From Nocardia veterana NBRC 100344 (GTDB lineage Bacteria; Actinomycetota; Actinomycetes; Mycobacteriales; Mycobacteriaceae): DNA of 64,000 nt. The notes under the pieces were generated by a model. That model did not search any database, was not told the DNA's origin, and saw only the letters and a list, made by a program, of their open reading frames with translations. Positions 1 through 10,384 of the stretch are shown piece by piece; the stretch's first letter is position 1, and each line of letters starts with the position of its first letter. The stretch lies in contig NZ_BAGM01000082.1 of the NCBI RefSeq assembly GCF_000308855.1, positions 1 through 64,000 of the forward strand, in the 5' to 3' direction. A program made the position numbers and the translations under genes.

Positions 1-850
1 CGGTCGCGGCGGCCTGGGCGGCGGCGACCTCGGCACGGCGCTGCCGGTCCCACGCCAGATACGCGTCGCGCTGTCCCTGCAGGCCCGCCACCGTGGACCT
101 GGCCTGATCGAGCTTCTGCTGGGCCGAATCCCGTTGCGCCATCAGCGCGTTACGCTTCTGCGCCTGATCGTCGAGGGCGGCTTTGGCGGCCGCCACCGCG
201 GCCTGGGCCTGCTCCTGTTTCTGCTGCGCCTCGGCCGCCGCGGCGTCGGCGGTCTGCTTCGCCTGCCGTGCGGCGGAATCCTTGTTGGCCTGCTCGACCT
301 GCGCGCGGCGCAACCCGTCGATGGCGGCCTGCTGGTTCTTGGAAGCCATCCCGAGCAGGTCGGCGCGGTCGAGAGCGGCCGCCGGATCGGACCCGGCGAG
401 GTAGTTCACCATCGAGGTGGAGCCCGGATGGGTGTAGGCGTCGACCGCGAATTCGTCGAATTTTCCCTGCGCCTGGTGCACCTGGATGCCCGCGGTCTGC
501 AGATCGCGCTGGGTCGCGGCGACGGTGGCCGCGGCGGCATCGGCCGCGTCGCGGGCGTTCTGCAGATCGACCAGCGCCTTGTTCACCGCCTCACGCTTTC
601 CGGCGACCTCGGTGTCGAGTTGAGCCAGTTGCTGGTCGGCGGTGGCGACCTGGTTGATCAATCCGCTGACCTCGTCGACTCCGGCTGCCACCTGCGCGCC
701 CGCCGAGGCGATGTCACCGTCGCTCGGATTGGGCGGGGGCGGCGGCACGGCGGCCACGAGCGGAGCGGTCACCGTCAGCGCGATTCCGCATAAGAGCAAT
801 CCTACAGCGACCTTCGCGGCGCCCCCGAGCCGCCTCGCCGATATCCGCAT
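1..850 (-). CDS. ripA: RipA-like peptidoglycan endopeptidase, N-terminal part (partial)
   Basis: Partial gene running off the left edge; about 283 N-terminal residues are visible. The ATG is preceded by a GGGAGG ribosome binding site. Residues 10-33 form a hydrophobic export signal, followed by a Pro-rich stretch and a long Ala/Gln/Lys-rich coiled coil (about residues 45-280). This is the layout of the N-terminal regulatory domain of mycobacterial RipA, whose C-terminal NlpC/P60 domain cleaves the D-Glu to meso-DAP bond in septal peptidoglycan. The catalytic Cys-His domain would lie outside the window, so enzymatic activity is inferred. The next gene upstream is the Rv1476-like protein and then acnA, as around ripA in M. 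tuberculosis, which supports the assignment. A different NlpC/P60 protein with the same coiled coil cannot be excluded. Confidence 0.8.
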   Translation of the reverse strand, partial: MRISARRLGGAAKVAVGLLLCGIALTVTAPLVAAVPPPPPNPSDGDIASAGAQVAAGVDEVSGLINQVATADQQLAQLDTEVAGKREAVNKALVDLQNARDAADAAAATVAATQRDLQTAGIQVHQAQGKFDEFAVDAYTHPGSTSMVNYLAGSDPAAALDRADLLGMASKNQQAAIDGLRRAQVEQANKDSAARQAKQTADAAAAEAQQKQEQAQAAVAAAKAALDDQAQKRNALMAQRDSAQQKLDQARSTVAGLQGQRDAYLAWDRQRRAEVAAAQAAAT

Positions 851-1248
851 CACACCTCCCTGGATCCCACTGCGACTCCCGGCGAGTCGATATTCGCCAG
901 GACTGCGCTGGGCGACCGGCCAAGGCGCCGCCGCACGAGCACCAACGGCCCATCTGCCCTCGAGCGACGCTGGAGGCCCATGTGACACTTCTTCCCCAAG
1001 AGTGCCACCTCGAAACCGTACGACACTTCCTTCACAGAGGAAACATCGGACGACAAATCACACGCCGGTAATTTTTGGGTTGCTCAATATTTGCTGACTG
1101 CTCGTAGGGGATCCAGGGAGAAAACAAACCAGGCGTTCAGTTTCACCGGAAGAAACAAGACCATTCGGTCGATATCATTCAGGAGACGCCCGCAGGCGAT
1201 CTCCCGCGACTCCCCAGCATCACGGTGGCGGGCACCGTGGCGGCGTCG
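851..1248 (-). promoter_or_regulatory. Long leader/promoter region upstream of ripA-like gene
   Basis: About 400 bases without a gene between the Rv1476-like stop and the ripA-like start. It has an AT-rich patch near 1060-1180, unusual for this genome, and an 8-base direct repeat (GAAGTGTC on the minus strand) at 1022-1029 and 984-991, 38 bases apart. In related bacteria ripA-type genes are controlled by MtrA and some sit behind c-di-AMP riboswitches. I could not match either consensus with certainty, so the element stays undefined. Confidence 0.4.
1221..1239 (-). terminator. Short hairpin after Rv1476-like gene
   Basis: A perfect 7-bp stem (CACGGTG / CACCGTG) with a 5-base loop sits about 10 bases beyond the stop of the Rv1476-like gene. 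There is no T-run. It could end transcription or be a processing hairpin. Confidence 0.35.
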
Positions 1249-1812
1249 CTACCGCGAGCCGCCCGGAGCATCGACGGGAGCACGGTCGGTCGCGGCGCCC
1301 TCGCGCGCCGCCCGGCGGGATTTGACGACATACAAGCCGCCGATGACTGCGACGACGCCCGCCAACAGCACCGCGGTGATCGCGGTCCACGACACCTGCT
1401 CCGGCTTCTCCAGCCGGTCGACGAAGATCTGAGCCGCCGTCGCGGTGTGCCCGCCCTGGTACTTCGCCTTGTCCTCGGCCCACTCCAGGCGGGCCCGGTG
1501 GATCGAGTCGCTGTAGGTCCCGATCCAGTCGTCACTGAACACCACGACGGTGCCGTGCTCACTCTTGCCGACCGTGGTCGCCAGATCCCGCAATTCCGAG
1601 TCGCGGCCGGGATTTCCCTGCACCACCACGATGTTCAGGTCGATACCGTGCGCTCGCGCCTGCTCGGCGATCGCGGCGAGCTTGTCCTGATCCTTGCCCT
1701 CCGGCGCGGCTACATGATTGTCGGCCAGATCCAGCAGGATGGCGTCGACGTCGGTATTCGGCGGTAGCTCCGCGGCCATAGGGGTGAAAACCGAGGCATA
1801 CGAGACGGTCAT
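1249..1812 (-). CDS. Rv1476-type single-pass membrane protein
   Basis: A 187-residue protein with a soluble N-terminal domain (about 1-135, containing a DVDAILLDLADN stretch and a GTVVVFSDDWIGTYS segment), one transmembrane helix near residues 141-163 and a short basic cytoplasmic tail. It matches the conserved Mycobacteriales protein found between acn and ripA (Rv1476 in M. tuberculosis). Function is not established; the place next to RipA suggests an envelope or division role, which is inference. I chose the ATG giving MTVSYASVF because a GGATGGAAG stretch lies just before it and the length then fits the family; the gene can be read 24 codons further upstream, and MAAELPP 11 codons downstream is another option. 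Confidence 0.75.
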   Translation of the reverse strand: MTVSYASVFTPMAAELPPNTDVDAILLDLADNHVAAPEGKDQDKLAAIAEQARAHGIDLNIVVVQGNPGRDSELRDLATTVGKSEHGTVVVFSDDWIGTYSDSIHRARLEWAEDKAKYQGGHTATAAQIFVDRLEKPEQVSWTAITAVLLAGVVAVIGGLYVVKSRRAAREGAATDRAPVDAPGGSR

Positions 1813-4942
<3,130 letters not shown>

Positions 4943-4970
4943 TCGGCCGACACATCGCGCGGTGCGTCGT

Positions 4971-5012
4971 CGTACCGGGCCCGGCCACCGATGGCCAGCC
5001 GGGCCCGGTACG
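4971..5012 (+). terminator. Strong hairpin between acnA and acnR
   Basis: A perfect 15-bp inverted repeat (arms 4971-4985 and 4998-5012) encloses a 12-base loop, 29 bases after the acnA stop. There is no T-run, which is common for terminators in GC-rich actinobacteria. It should separate acnA from the acnR transcript at least in part. Confidence 0.65.
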
Positions 5013-5042
5013 AATATCGTTGCGCCGCCGAGGATCAACGCG

Positions 5043-5058
5043 CACCACGCTCGTACTG
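5043..5058 (+). promoter_or_regulatory. Second AcnR-type box, upstream of acnR
   Basis: CACCACGCTCGTACTG matches CAGNACNNNCGTACTG except at position 3. It lies between the terminator-like hairpin and the acnR ribosome binding site, about 60 bases ahead of the start codon, which suggests that AcnR also controls its own promoter. Confidence 0.6.
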
Positions 5059-5120
5059 TGACAACCCCCGCGCCGGGTCGCACCGGCGCGGGGGTCCGTG
5101 CATTCCCGCTGGAGGAGCCC

Positions 5121-5687
5121 ATGCCCAAGGTCAGTGACGATCACCTCGCCGCGCGGCGCAGCCAGATTCTGGACGGGGCGCGGCGGTGTTTCGCCGAATT
5201 CGGGTACGAGGGCGCCACCGTCCGCCGCCTGGAAGAGGCGATCGGCCTGTCCCGCGGCGCGATCTTCCACCACTTCCGGGACAAGGACGCGCTGTTCCTC
5301 GCGCTGGCCCAGGAGGATGCCGAACGCATGGCCGAAGTCGCGGCCAACGAGGGCATCGTGCAGGTCATGCGCGAGATGCTCGACAACCCCGAACAGTACA
5401 ACTGGCTGGGCACCCGGCTCGAGATCGCGCGCCGGCTGCGCACCGATCCGGAATTCGCCGCGGGCTGGACCCAGCGCTCCGCCGAGCTGACCGCGGCCAC
5501 CCTCGCCCGGCTGGAGCGCCGCAAGGCCGCGGGCGCGCTGCGCGACGATGTGCCCACGGACGTGCTGCTCGGCTATCTGGACCTGGTCCTGGACGGCCTC
5601 ATCGCCCGCATCGCCTCCGGCCATGTCAACGAAAACCTCACCGCCGTATTGGATCTCGTCGAGGCATCGGTACGCCGCAAGGAGTGA
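5121..5687 (+). CDS. acnR: TetR-family repressor of aconitase, AcnR
   Basis: A 188-residue TetR protein. Residues 7-55 form the three-helix DNA-binding domain (AEFGYEGATVRRLEEAIGLSRGAIFHHFRDKDALF); the rest is a helical ligand/dimer domain. It follows acnA exactly as acnR does in Corynebacterium glutamicum and Rv1474c does beside acn in M. tuberculosis; there AcnR represses acn and is thought to sense citrate with Mg2+. Matching boxes lie before both acnA and this gene. I chose the ATG with GGAGGAG seven bases upstream; an upstream extension in frame has no ribosome binding site and runs through the operator. Confidence 0.9.
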   Translation: MPKVSDDHLAARRSQILDGARRCFAEFGYEGATVRRLEEAIGLSRGAIFHHFRDKDALFLALAQEDAERMAEVAANEGIVQVMREMLDNPEQYNWLGTRLEIARRLRTDPEFAAGWTQRSAELTAATLARLERRKAAGALRDDVPTDVLLGYLDLVLDGLIARIASGHVNENLTAVLDLVEASVRRKE

Positions 5688-5690
5688 CCC

Positions 5691-5768
5691 ATGCGCCGGA
5701 TCCTGCCGAACAACGCGACCATCGACACGGTGACCGCCGACCCGACAGGCAATTGCGACGCGATGTGA
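5691..5768 (+). CDS. Possible 25-residue peptide after acnR
   Basis: ATG-started ORF of 25 codons that begins three bases after the acnR stop, with an AAGGAG ribosome binding site well placed inside the end of acnR. The product starts MRRILPNNATIDTVTADP and ends with Cys-Asp-Ala-Met. It has no family I recognise. Spacing and binding site argue for translational coupling to acnR, but an ORF this short may arise by chance. Because the neighbourhood carries a peptide-modifying ATP-grasp gene, a modified-peptide role is conceivable but unsupported. Confidence 0.3.
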   Translation: MRRILPNNATIDTVTADPTGNCDAM

Positions 5769-5879
5769 CTTATCCGGAACCTGTCCGACGCGGCAAACTG
5801 ATGTAGGCGGCACGGCCGCGGTGACCGATCCCACGGTGGCTTCGGAAATACCGGGAACACAGCCGGGGTTCGGCCAGGT

Positions 5880-6296
5880 ATGACCTTTTCCGTGCCCGTC
5901 ACCGTCCGCGGTTACGAACTCGATGTCAACGGCCATCTGAACCAGGCCGTGTATCACCAGTACGCCGAGCACGCCCGCTGGGAGGTCCTGCGCGCGGCCG
6001 GCCTGGTTCCGGACAAGATGCGACTGTCCGGGCTCGGCCCGGTGGTCCTGGAATCCACGGTCAAATATCTGCGCGAACTGCATCTCGGTGACGAGATCAG
6101 CGTCACCTGCGAATGCCGCTGGGGTAGCGGCAAGGCGTTCCGGATGGATCAGCGCATCGTCAAGATCGACGGTACGGTCTCCGCCGAATTCACCGTCGTG
6201 CTCGGACTCATGGATCTCGACGCGCGCAAACTCGTGCCGAATCCGAGCGAACGGTTTCTCGAACTCGCGGAATCGCCCGATGTGCTCGGGCTGTGA
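5880..6296 (+). CDS. Acyl-CoA thioesterase, 4HBT hotdog fold
   Basis: A 138-residue single hotdog-domain protein, the usual size for 4-hydroxybenzoyl-CoA thioesterase-like enzymes, which hydrolyse acyl-CoA to free acid and CoA. The motif YELDVNGHLNQAVYHQYAE (residues 12-30) holds the conserved Asp and the NxxY segment of the active site. The native substrate cannot be read from sequence. The gene follows acnR after about 110 bases and has only a weak AGGT before its ATG; no obvious link with acnR or with the peptide genes downstream. Confidence 0.85.
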   Translation: MTFSVPVTVRGYELDVNGHLNQAVYHQYAEHARWEVLRAAGLVPDKMRLSGLGPVVLESTVKYLRELHLGDEISVTCECRWGSGKAFRMDQRIVKIDGTVSAEFTVVLGLMDLDARKLVPNPSERFLELAESPDVLGL

Positions 6297-6471
6297 GGCG
6301 TTGACAGCTCAACCGAATATCTTTCGGCGATAGGGTTTTCCGAGTCCGCGACGATCGGCGGAGAACGCACCGGAAATCTTTCGTTGCGGGCCGGTGGGGT
6401 AGCGGCGGGGGCTATGATCCTGTTCACGCTCGACTTCCGGGGCAAATCGCGAGCAGATCGGAGTCCAGCCC

Positions 6472-6933
6472 ATGAACGATGCCCGCCGCCCGGCGCCCGG
6501 CAGCACCCGGCCGCGGACCGATCCACGCCGGTCGGCACCGCCGCTGTCCGGCCGCCTGGTCGCCGAATCGAGCGACACCGTCAGTATCCGAGTCGCCGAG
6601 GGCGTGTGGACCCTCGACCGCCGCGACATCCTGCAGTGGCTCGAGCCCTCCCCCGCCGGCTCCGAACGCGCGGTACAGGTGTGGATACGCCCCGGTGCCA
6701 CAGCGGATTTCACGCAGCGTCGCCGGATCCACCTCACCGAGCGCCCGCTGACCCTGCCGCCGCGGCCCGGCCCCGCGGTAGGCGACGATGCGCTCGCCCG
6801 CCTCACCGAGCAGTGGGCCCGCCGGCTGCGGGTACGGACGGTCCCCGGCGCCGCCGGTGCCACGGTGAGCTACAGCCACACCCACAGCGGTGGTGGCAGC
6901 GACGACGGGACGGCGTGCGACAGTCTCGACTGA
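6472..6933 (+). CDS. Putative graspetide precursor with long leader
   Basis: A 153-residue protein I do not recognise as a named family. Residues 1-25 are basic and Pro-rich; residues 25-95 look like a small beta-rich domain (SGRLVAESSDTVSIRVAEGV, then WTLDRRDILQWLEP). The C-terminal tail ends SHTHSGGGSDDGTACDSLD (residues 135-153), a flexible stretch dense in Ser/Thr hydroxyls and Asp carboxylates, the two partners joined by graspetide macrocyclases. The gene lies 13 bases ahead of a MvdD/TgmB-type ATP-grasp peptide maturase and is surely co-transcribed. A GGAG ribosome binding site precedes the ATG, and a TATGAT -10-like box lies about 55 bases upstream. I infer a RiPP precursor whose core is the tail; a free-standing partner protein is the alternative. 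Confidence 0.55.
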   Translation: MNDARRPAPGSTRPRTDPRRSAPPLSGRLVAESSDTVSIRVAEGVWTLDRRDILQWLEPSPAGSERAVQVWIRPGATADFTQRRRIHLTERPLTLPPRPGPAVGDDALARLTEQWARRLRVRTVPGAAGATVSYSHTHSGGGSDDGTACDSLD

Positions 6934-6946
6934 AGGACCGACCGGA

Positions 6947-7906
6947 ATGAGTGCCCGTGCGCCGGGTGCGGTGCTGATCGTCTCGGAAGCCGACGATCTG
7001 CACGCCGATGCGATGGCCTCGACTCTGCGAAAAGCCTATGGGCTCAATCCGATTCGTCTCGATATGCGTGACTTTCCGGCGGAGACCGGGAGTTTTCGGC
7101 TCGACCGTGCGGGCGCGGTGCGATCGCTGTCGCATCTGTCCGGACTCGACGACGTGACCGCCGTATGGTGGCGACGCCCGCACCGATGTCGCGTGCCGGG
7201 CGGATTCCTCGACGGCGACGACGACTTCCGCCAGGCCGAGTGCGACGGGTTCCTTCAGGGCCTGCTGTGGTCGATCCCGGCCGTCTGGGTCAACGATCCC
7301 GGTGCCGACCGCACGGCCACCCGCAAGATCGTGCAGCTCGACACCGCACGACGCAGCGGATTCGCCATCCCGGAAACCTTGATCACCAACGATCCGGACG
7401 AGGCCCGCGGTTTCGTCGACTCCCGCAGTGGTTCGGTGATCTGCAAGCGCACCGGCACCGGACGGGCCGAATTCTCCGCGACCCGCATCATCGGCGCCGA
7501 GGACATCGACCGGCTCGACACCATCCGCTCGGCGCCGACCACCTTCCAGGACTACATCGAGGCCGAATGCGATCTGCGCGTGGTGTGGATCGACGGTGTC
7601 GAGTGGGCCGTGCGCATCGACTCCCAAGCCGGTGCCGGCTGGGTGGATTCGCGGCTGGACACCTCGGTGGATTTCGCGCCCGCGCGGCTGCCGGCCTCGG
7701 TCAGCAAGTCGCTGACGACGGTGATGGGCGCACTCGGCCTGGTCTTCGGCGTGCTGGACATCCGGCTCGGGCTCGACGGCGAATATTACTTCCTCGAGGT
7801 GAATCCGCAGGGCCAGTTCGCCTACCTGGAGATCAAAACGGGTCTGCCGATCTTCGCCAGTCTCGCCCACTATCTGGTGTGCGGTGACGCCATGGTGGCG
7901 GACTGA
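6947..7906 (+). CDS. MvdD/TgmB-like ATP-grasp ribosomal peptide maturase
   Basis: A 319-residue ATP-grasp ligase. Enzymes of this class activate an Asp or Glu side chain of a precursor peptide as acyl-phosphate and join it to Ser/Thr (ester) or Lys (amide), giving microviridin-type graspetides. Typical signs are the N-terminal pre-ATP-grasp domain with AVWWRRPHRCRVPG (about residue 73), the VNDPGADRTATRKIVQL segment (about 117), the ATP-binding VICKRTGTGRAEFSATRI region and the metal-binding LEVNPQGQF near residue 285. It follows the putative precursor gene after 13 bases. No protease or exporter gene is adjacent. Start chosen at the ATG after AAGGA. The MvdD-like class is clear; whether the product is a graspetide depends on the partner. 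Confidence 0.8.
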   Translation: MSARAPGAVLIVSEADDLHADAMASTLRKAYGLNPIRLDMRDFPAETGSFRLDRAGAVRSLSHLSGLDDVTAVWWRRPHRCRVPGGFLDGDDDFRQAECDGFLQGLLWSIPAVWVNDPGADRTATRKIVQLDTARRSGFAIPETLITNDPDEARGFVDSRSGSVICKRTGTGRAEFSATRIIGAEDIDRLDTIRSAPTTFQDYIEAECDLRVVWIDGVEWAVRIDSQAGAGWVDSRLDTSVDFAPARLPASVSKSLTTVMGALGLVFGVLDIRLGLDGEYYFLEVNPQGQFAYLEIKTGLPIFASLAHYLVCGDAMVAD

Positions 7907-7908
7907 CG

Positions 7909-8424
7909 CTACCGATCGGCGGACTCGCGCTCCAGGCCGGCCAGCAGCAGGCGCGCGAGCCGGTCCAATTCGTCGCGGTCGCGGTCGGACAGCACGGACA
8001 GCAATCGCGTTTCGTTCTCGGTATGGGCGGTCACCACCTCGTCGACCAGCGCCCTTCCGGCCGGCGTGAGCGCGACCCGCACCGCCCGGCGGTCGGCCGG
8101 ATCCGCGACGCGGCGAACCAGTCCCGCGGCCTCCAGCCGGTCCAACCGCCCCGTCATCCCGGCCCGCGACAGCATCAGGGTGTCGGCCAGCACGGACGGT
8201 GTCAGTTCGAACGGTTCGCCGGAACGCCGAAGCGCCGCAAGGACATCGAATTCACCACGCTGCAATCCGTGGTCGGTGAACACCGCTTCGATCGCGCGTT
8301 CCGCGAGCAGATGCACACGCCCCAGGCGTCCGATGATCGCCATCGCCGCCAGATCGAGATCGGGGCGTTCGCGCTGCCACTGCGCCACGATCGCATCCAC
8401 CGCATCGTTGTGTTGTCCGGCCAT
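7909..8424 (-). CDS. MarR-family transcriptional regulator
   Basis: A 171-residue MarR protein with the winged-helix core at about residues 50-125; the recognition part reads LTPSVLADTLMLSRAGMTGRLDRLEAAGLV and the wing RVADPADRRAVRVALT. Such dimers bind palindromes and are released by small phenolic or lipophilic ligands. It is divergent to a cupin gene, with ATAGTT/AACTAT repeats between them, so it probably controls itself and the cupin. It converges on the ATP-grasp gene with only two bases between the stop codons. Confidence 0.88.
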   Translation of the reverse strand: MAGQHNDAVDAIVAQWQRERPDLDLAAMAIIGRLGRVHLLAERAIEAVFTDHGLQRGEFDVLAALRRSGEPFELTPSVLADTLMLSRAGMTGRLDRLEAAGLVRRVADPADRRAVRVALTPAGRALVDEVVTAHTENETRLLSVLSDRDRDELDRLARLLLAGLERESADR

Positions 8425-8447
8425 GGACAGATTCTATTCGACGGGAT

Positions 8448-8482
8448 ATAGTTAGGTAGCGAATTATCAACTATCGAACTAT
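8448..8482. promoter_or_regulatory. Likely MarR operator region
   Basis: ATAGTT at 8448-8453 faces two AACTAT copies at 8469-8474 and 8477-8482. The AT-rich repeats occupy the middle of the 70-base gap between the divergent MarR and cupin genes, where the regulator would be expected to bind. Confidence 0.5.
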
Positions 8483-8494
8483 TTGGAGGTTTCG

Positions 8495-8995
8495 ATGTCG
8501 ACGTTGCCCCGCATCCCCGCCGCCGTCGTGCAGCCCGGCGAAGCCGAGGTTCGCAGCACCGATACGGTCACCATGCGCCTGCTTCTGGACTCCGATCGCA
8601 CCGGCGGCAGCGTCAGCACCCTCGAGGTGACGATGGCCCCCGGGGCCGATGGCGCGACCCCGCACTACCACACCCGCTCCGACGAGCTGTTCTACGTCGC
8701 CGACGGAGAACTCCAGGTGTTGGCCGGTGACGAGATCCGCACCGTGGGCGCGGGCGGCGCGATCACCGTCCCGAAGTTCATGCCGCACGCGTTCGGCGCG
8801 GCCCCCGGCTCCCCCGCCCGGATCCTCATCGCGCTGACGCCGGCCGTCCACCGCTTCGGCTATTTCCGACTGCTGGAGCGAGTGGCCGCCGGCGAGGCGA
8901 CCCTCGCCGAATTGGCGGCCACCCAGGACGAATACGACAATCATTTCGTCGACGCACCGGCCTGGTGGGCCGAACGCAACGCCCACCGGTCCTGA
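8495..8995 (+). CDS. Cupin-domain protein
   Basis: A 166-residue small cupin. The first cupin motif is visible as HYHTRSDELFYVADGELQVL (from about residue 53), with the usual two His and Glu metal ligands, and the second as PKFMPHAFG (about residue 95). Cupins bind a metal in a beta barrel and serve as dioxygenases, isomerases or sensors; no specific reaction can be named. GGAGG lies eight bases before the ATG. Divergent to the MarR gene and probably controlled by it. Confidence 0.8.
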   Translation: MSTLPRIPAAVVQPGEAEVRSTDTVTMRLLLDSDRTGGSVSTLEVTMAPGADGATPHYHTRSDELFYVADGELQVLAGDEIRTVGAGGAITVPKFMPHAFGAAPGSPARILIALTPAVHRFGYFRLLERVAAGEATLAELAATQDEYDNHFVDAPAWWAERNAHRS

Positions 8996-9019
8996 TTCCC
9001 GTGGCGGCCCGGCAACAAC

Positions 9020-9790
9020 TCAGGCCAGAAACGCCCCGATCCGCGCCGCCACCTCGTCCACGTGGGTCAGGTACAGGTCGTGCCCCGCCCCCTCGATCAC
9101 CGCGCAGTGGGTATTCGGGCGCCTCGCAACCATGGCGTCGGCGTGCGCCGCCGGAACGACCGGGCTGGTTCCGCCCAGCAGCAGCAGGGCGTGCTGACTG
9201 CTGGCGGTCCAGTCCGCCCACCAGTCGCCGACCACGCCGCGCTTCACCGCGACCATGTCCTCGGCATGCCAGCGGAAGCGCCAGCCGCGCTCGTCCTCCA
9301 CCGCACTTTCCAGGAAATGAAACGGCGCGCCCAGGGCCACCAGCCGCGCGATCGCCTCGCGCATCTGGGACAGGCTGTCGAACCGGGGCGGCAGCTCCGC
9401 CAGCCAGGGATCGGGGAACTCACCCGCCACCACCGGAAAGTCCAGGGCCACAAAGGATTCCACGAGCTCGGGCCGCCGCGCGGCGAGTTGATAGGCGTTG
9501 ATCGCCCCCAGCGAGTGCCCGATGATCGTCACCGGAGCGAGGTCGAGTCGTTCGATCACGGCCACGGTGTCGCGCAGGAATGCCTCGCGTGAGTAGTCGC
9601 CGGCGCGATCGGAGCGACCATGACCGCGCTGATCGGGGGCGATGATGCGCCGGCCCATCCGCTGCGCCAACGGCATCCAGGACCGACCGCAACCGAACGC
9701 CCCGTGCAGCACCAGCAGCGGCCGCCCGGCGCCGCCGGAGTCGACATAGGCCAGGCGCAATCCTTCGGGGGTCGTCAGATAATCGAGCAT
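9020..9790 (-). CDS. Alpha/beta hydrolase
   Basis: A 256-residue alpha/beta hydrolase with the oxyanion HGAFGCGRSW, the DQRGHGRSD motif, the nucleophile elbow GHSLGA (Ser near residue 96) and the C-terminal His in EGAGHDLYLTH. All three catalytic residues are present. Substrate unknown; the family includes esterases, epoxide hydrolases and C-C hydrolases. The gene is divergent to a PadR regulator with a near-perfect palindrome between them. The ATG giving MLDYLTTPEG was chosen because the upstream extension crosses that palindrome. Confidence 0.85.
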   Translation of the reverse strand: MLDYLTTPEGLRLAYVDSGGAGRPLLVLHGAFGCGRSWMPLAQRMGRRIIAPDQRGHGRSDRAGDYSREAFLRDTVAVIERLDLAPVTIIGHSLGAINAYQLAARRPELVESFVALDFPVVAGEFPDPWLAELPPRFDSLSQMREAIARLVALGAPFHFLESAVEDERGWRFRWHAEDMVAVKRGVVGDWWADWTASSQHALLLLGGTSPVVPAAHADAMVARRPNTHCAVIEGAGHDLYLTHVDEVAARIGAFLA

Positions 9791-9798
9791 GAGCGACA

Positions 9799-9823
9799 CT
9801 CTAATCGAGAGTCTCGAATAGAG
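9799..9823. promoter_or_regulatory. Palindromic operator between hydrolase and PadR genes
   Basis: A 25-base palindrome made of two 12-base arms around a central G, CTCTAATCGAGA and TCTCGAATAGAG, with one mismatched pair. It lies nine bases upstream of the hydrolase start and about 30 bases upstream of the PadR -10-like box, a position suited to repress both genes. Confidence 0.7.
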
Positions 9824-9865
9824 ACAATCCGAGTCACGTGCAGGTCCGGACGTTAGAGTGAGCGC

Positions 9866-10384
9866 ATGCTGGAGTTGAGCATCCTCGGGTTCCTGTTCGA
9901 GCGGCCGATGCACGCTTACGAACTGCGACAACGGATTTCGGGGCTCTCCGGGCATATCCGGCCGGTCAGCGACGGCGCGCTCTATCCGGCCCTCAATCGG
10001 CTCCGCACTGCCGGACTGCTCACCAAACAGCCGGACGCGGGCTCCACCCGCCACACGCTGTCACTGACCGAGGCGGGTCGCGCGGAACTGCTGCGCCGGC
10101 TCCGGGAGCCCGCCGAGGTGGAGATCACCGACCGCGACAGCTTCCTGACCCTGCTGGCCTTCCTCGGCTATCTGCCCGACCGTCGGGACCAGGTGGCCGT
10201 GCTGCGGCGTCGGCTCGCGTTCTACGAACAGCCCGCGAGCTACTTCTACGAAGACGGGCGGCCACTGCGTGCCGCGGACATGACCGACCGATTCCGGCGC
10301 GGCATGCTCACCTTGGCCGCGGCGACCCGCCGCGCGGACAAGCAGTGGCTGCGCGCGGAGATCGCCGCACTCGAAAACGAGTGA
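9866..10384 (+). CDS. PadR-family transcriptional regulator
   Basis: A 172-residue PadR protein. Residues 1-80 are the winged helix (MLELSILGFLFERPMHAYELRQRI, then SDGALYPALNRLRTAGLL), and residues 90-170 are the helical dimerisation part with an Asp/Arg-rich Vir_act_alpha_C-like segment. A TAGAGT -10-like box ends six bases before the ATG and there is no ribosome binding site, so the mRNA is probably leaderless. It should regulate itself and the divergent hydrolase through the palindrome between them. Confidence 0.87.
   Translation: MLELSILGFLFERPMHAYELRQRISGLSGHIRPVSDGALYPALNRLRTAGLLTKQPDAGSTRHTLSLTEAGRAELLRRLREPAEVEITDRDSFLTLLAFLGYLPDRRDQVAVLRRRLAFYEQPASYFYEDGRPLRAADMTDRFRRGMLTLAAATRRADKQWLRAEIAALENE

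Noticed and set aside
134..793. A plus-strand ORF of 219 codons at the left edge
   Set aside because: It is antisense to the coiled-coil region of the ripA-like gene, which has a signal peptide and ribosome binding site.
5691..5768. The 25-codon ORF as precursor for the ATP-grasp ligase
   Set aside because: It lies more than 1.2 kb away with an unrelated thioesterase gene between; the directly adjacent 153-residue protein is a far better candidate.
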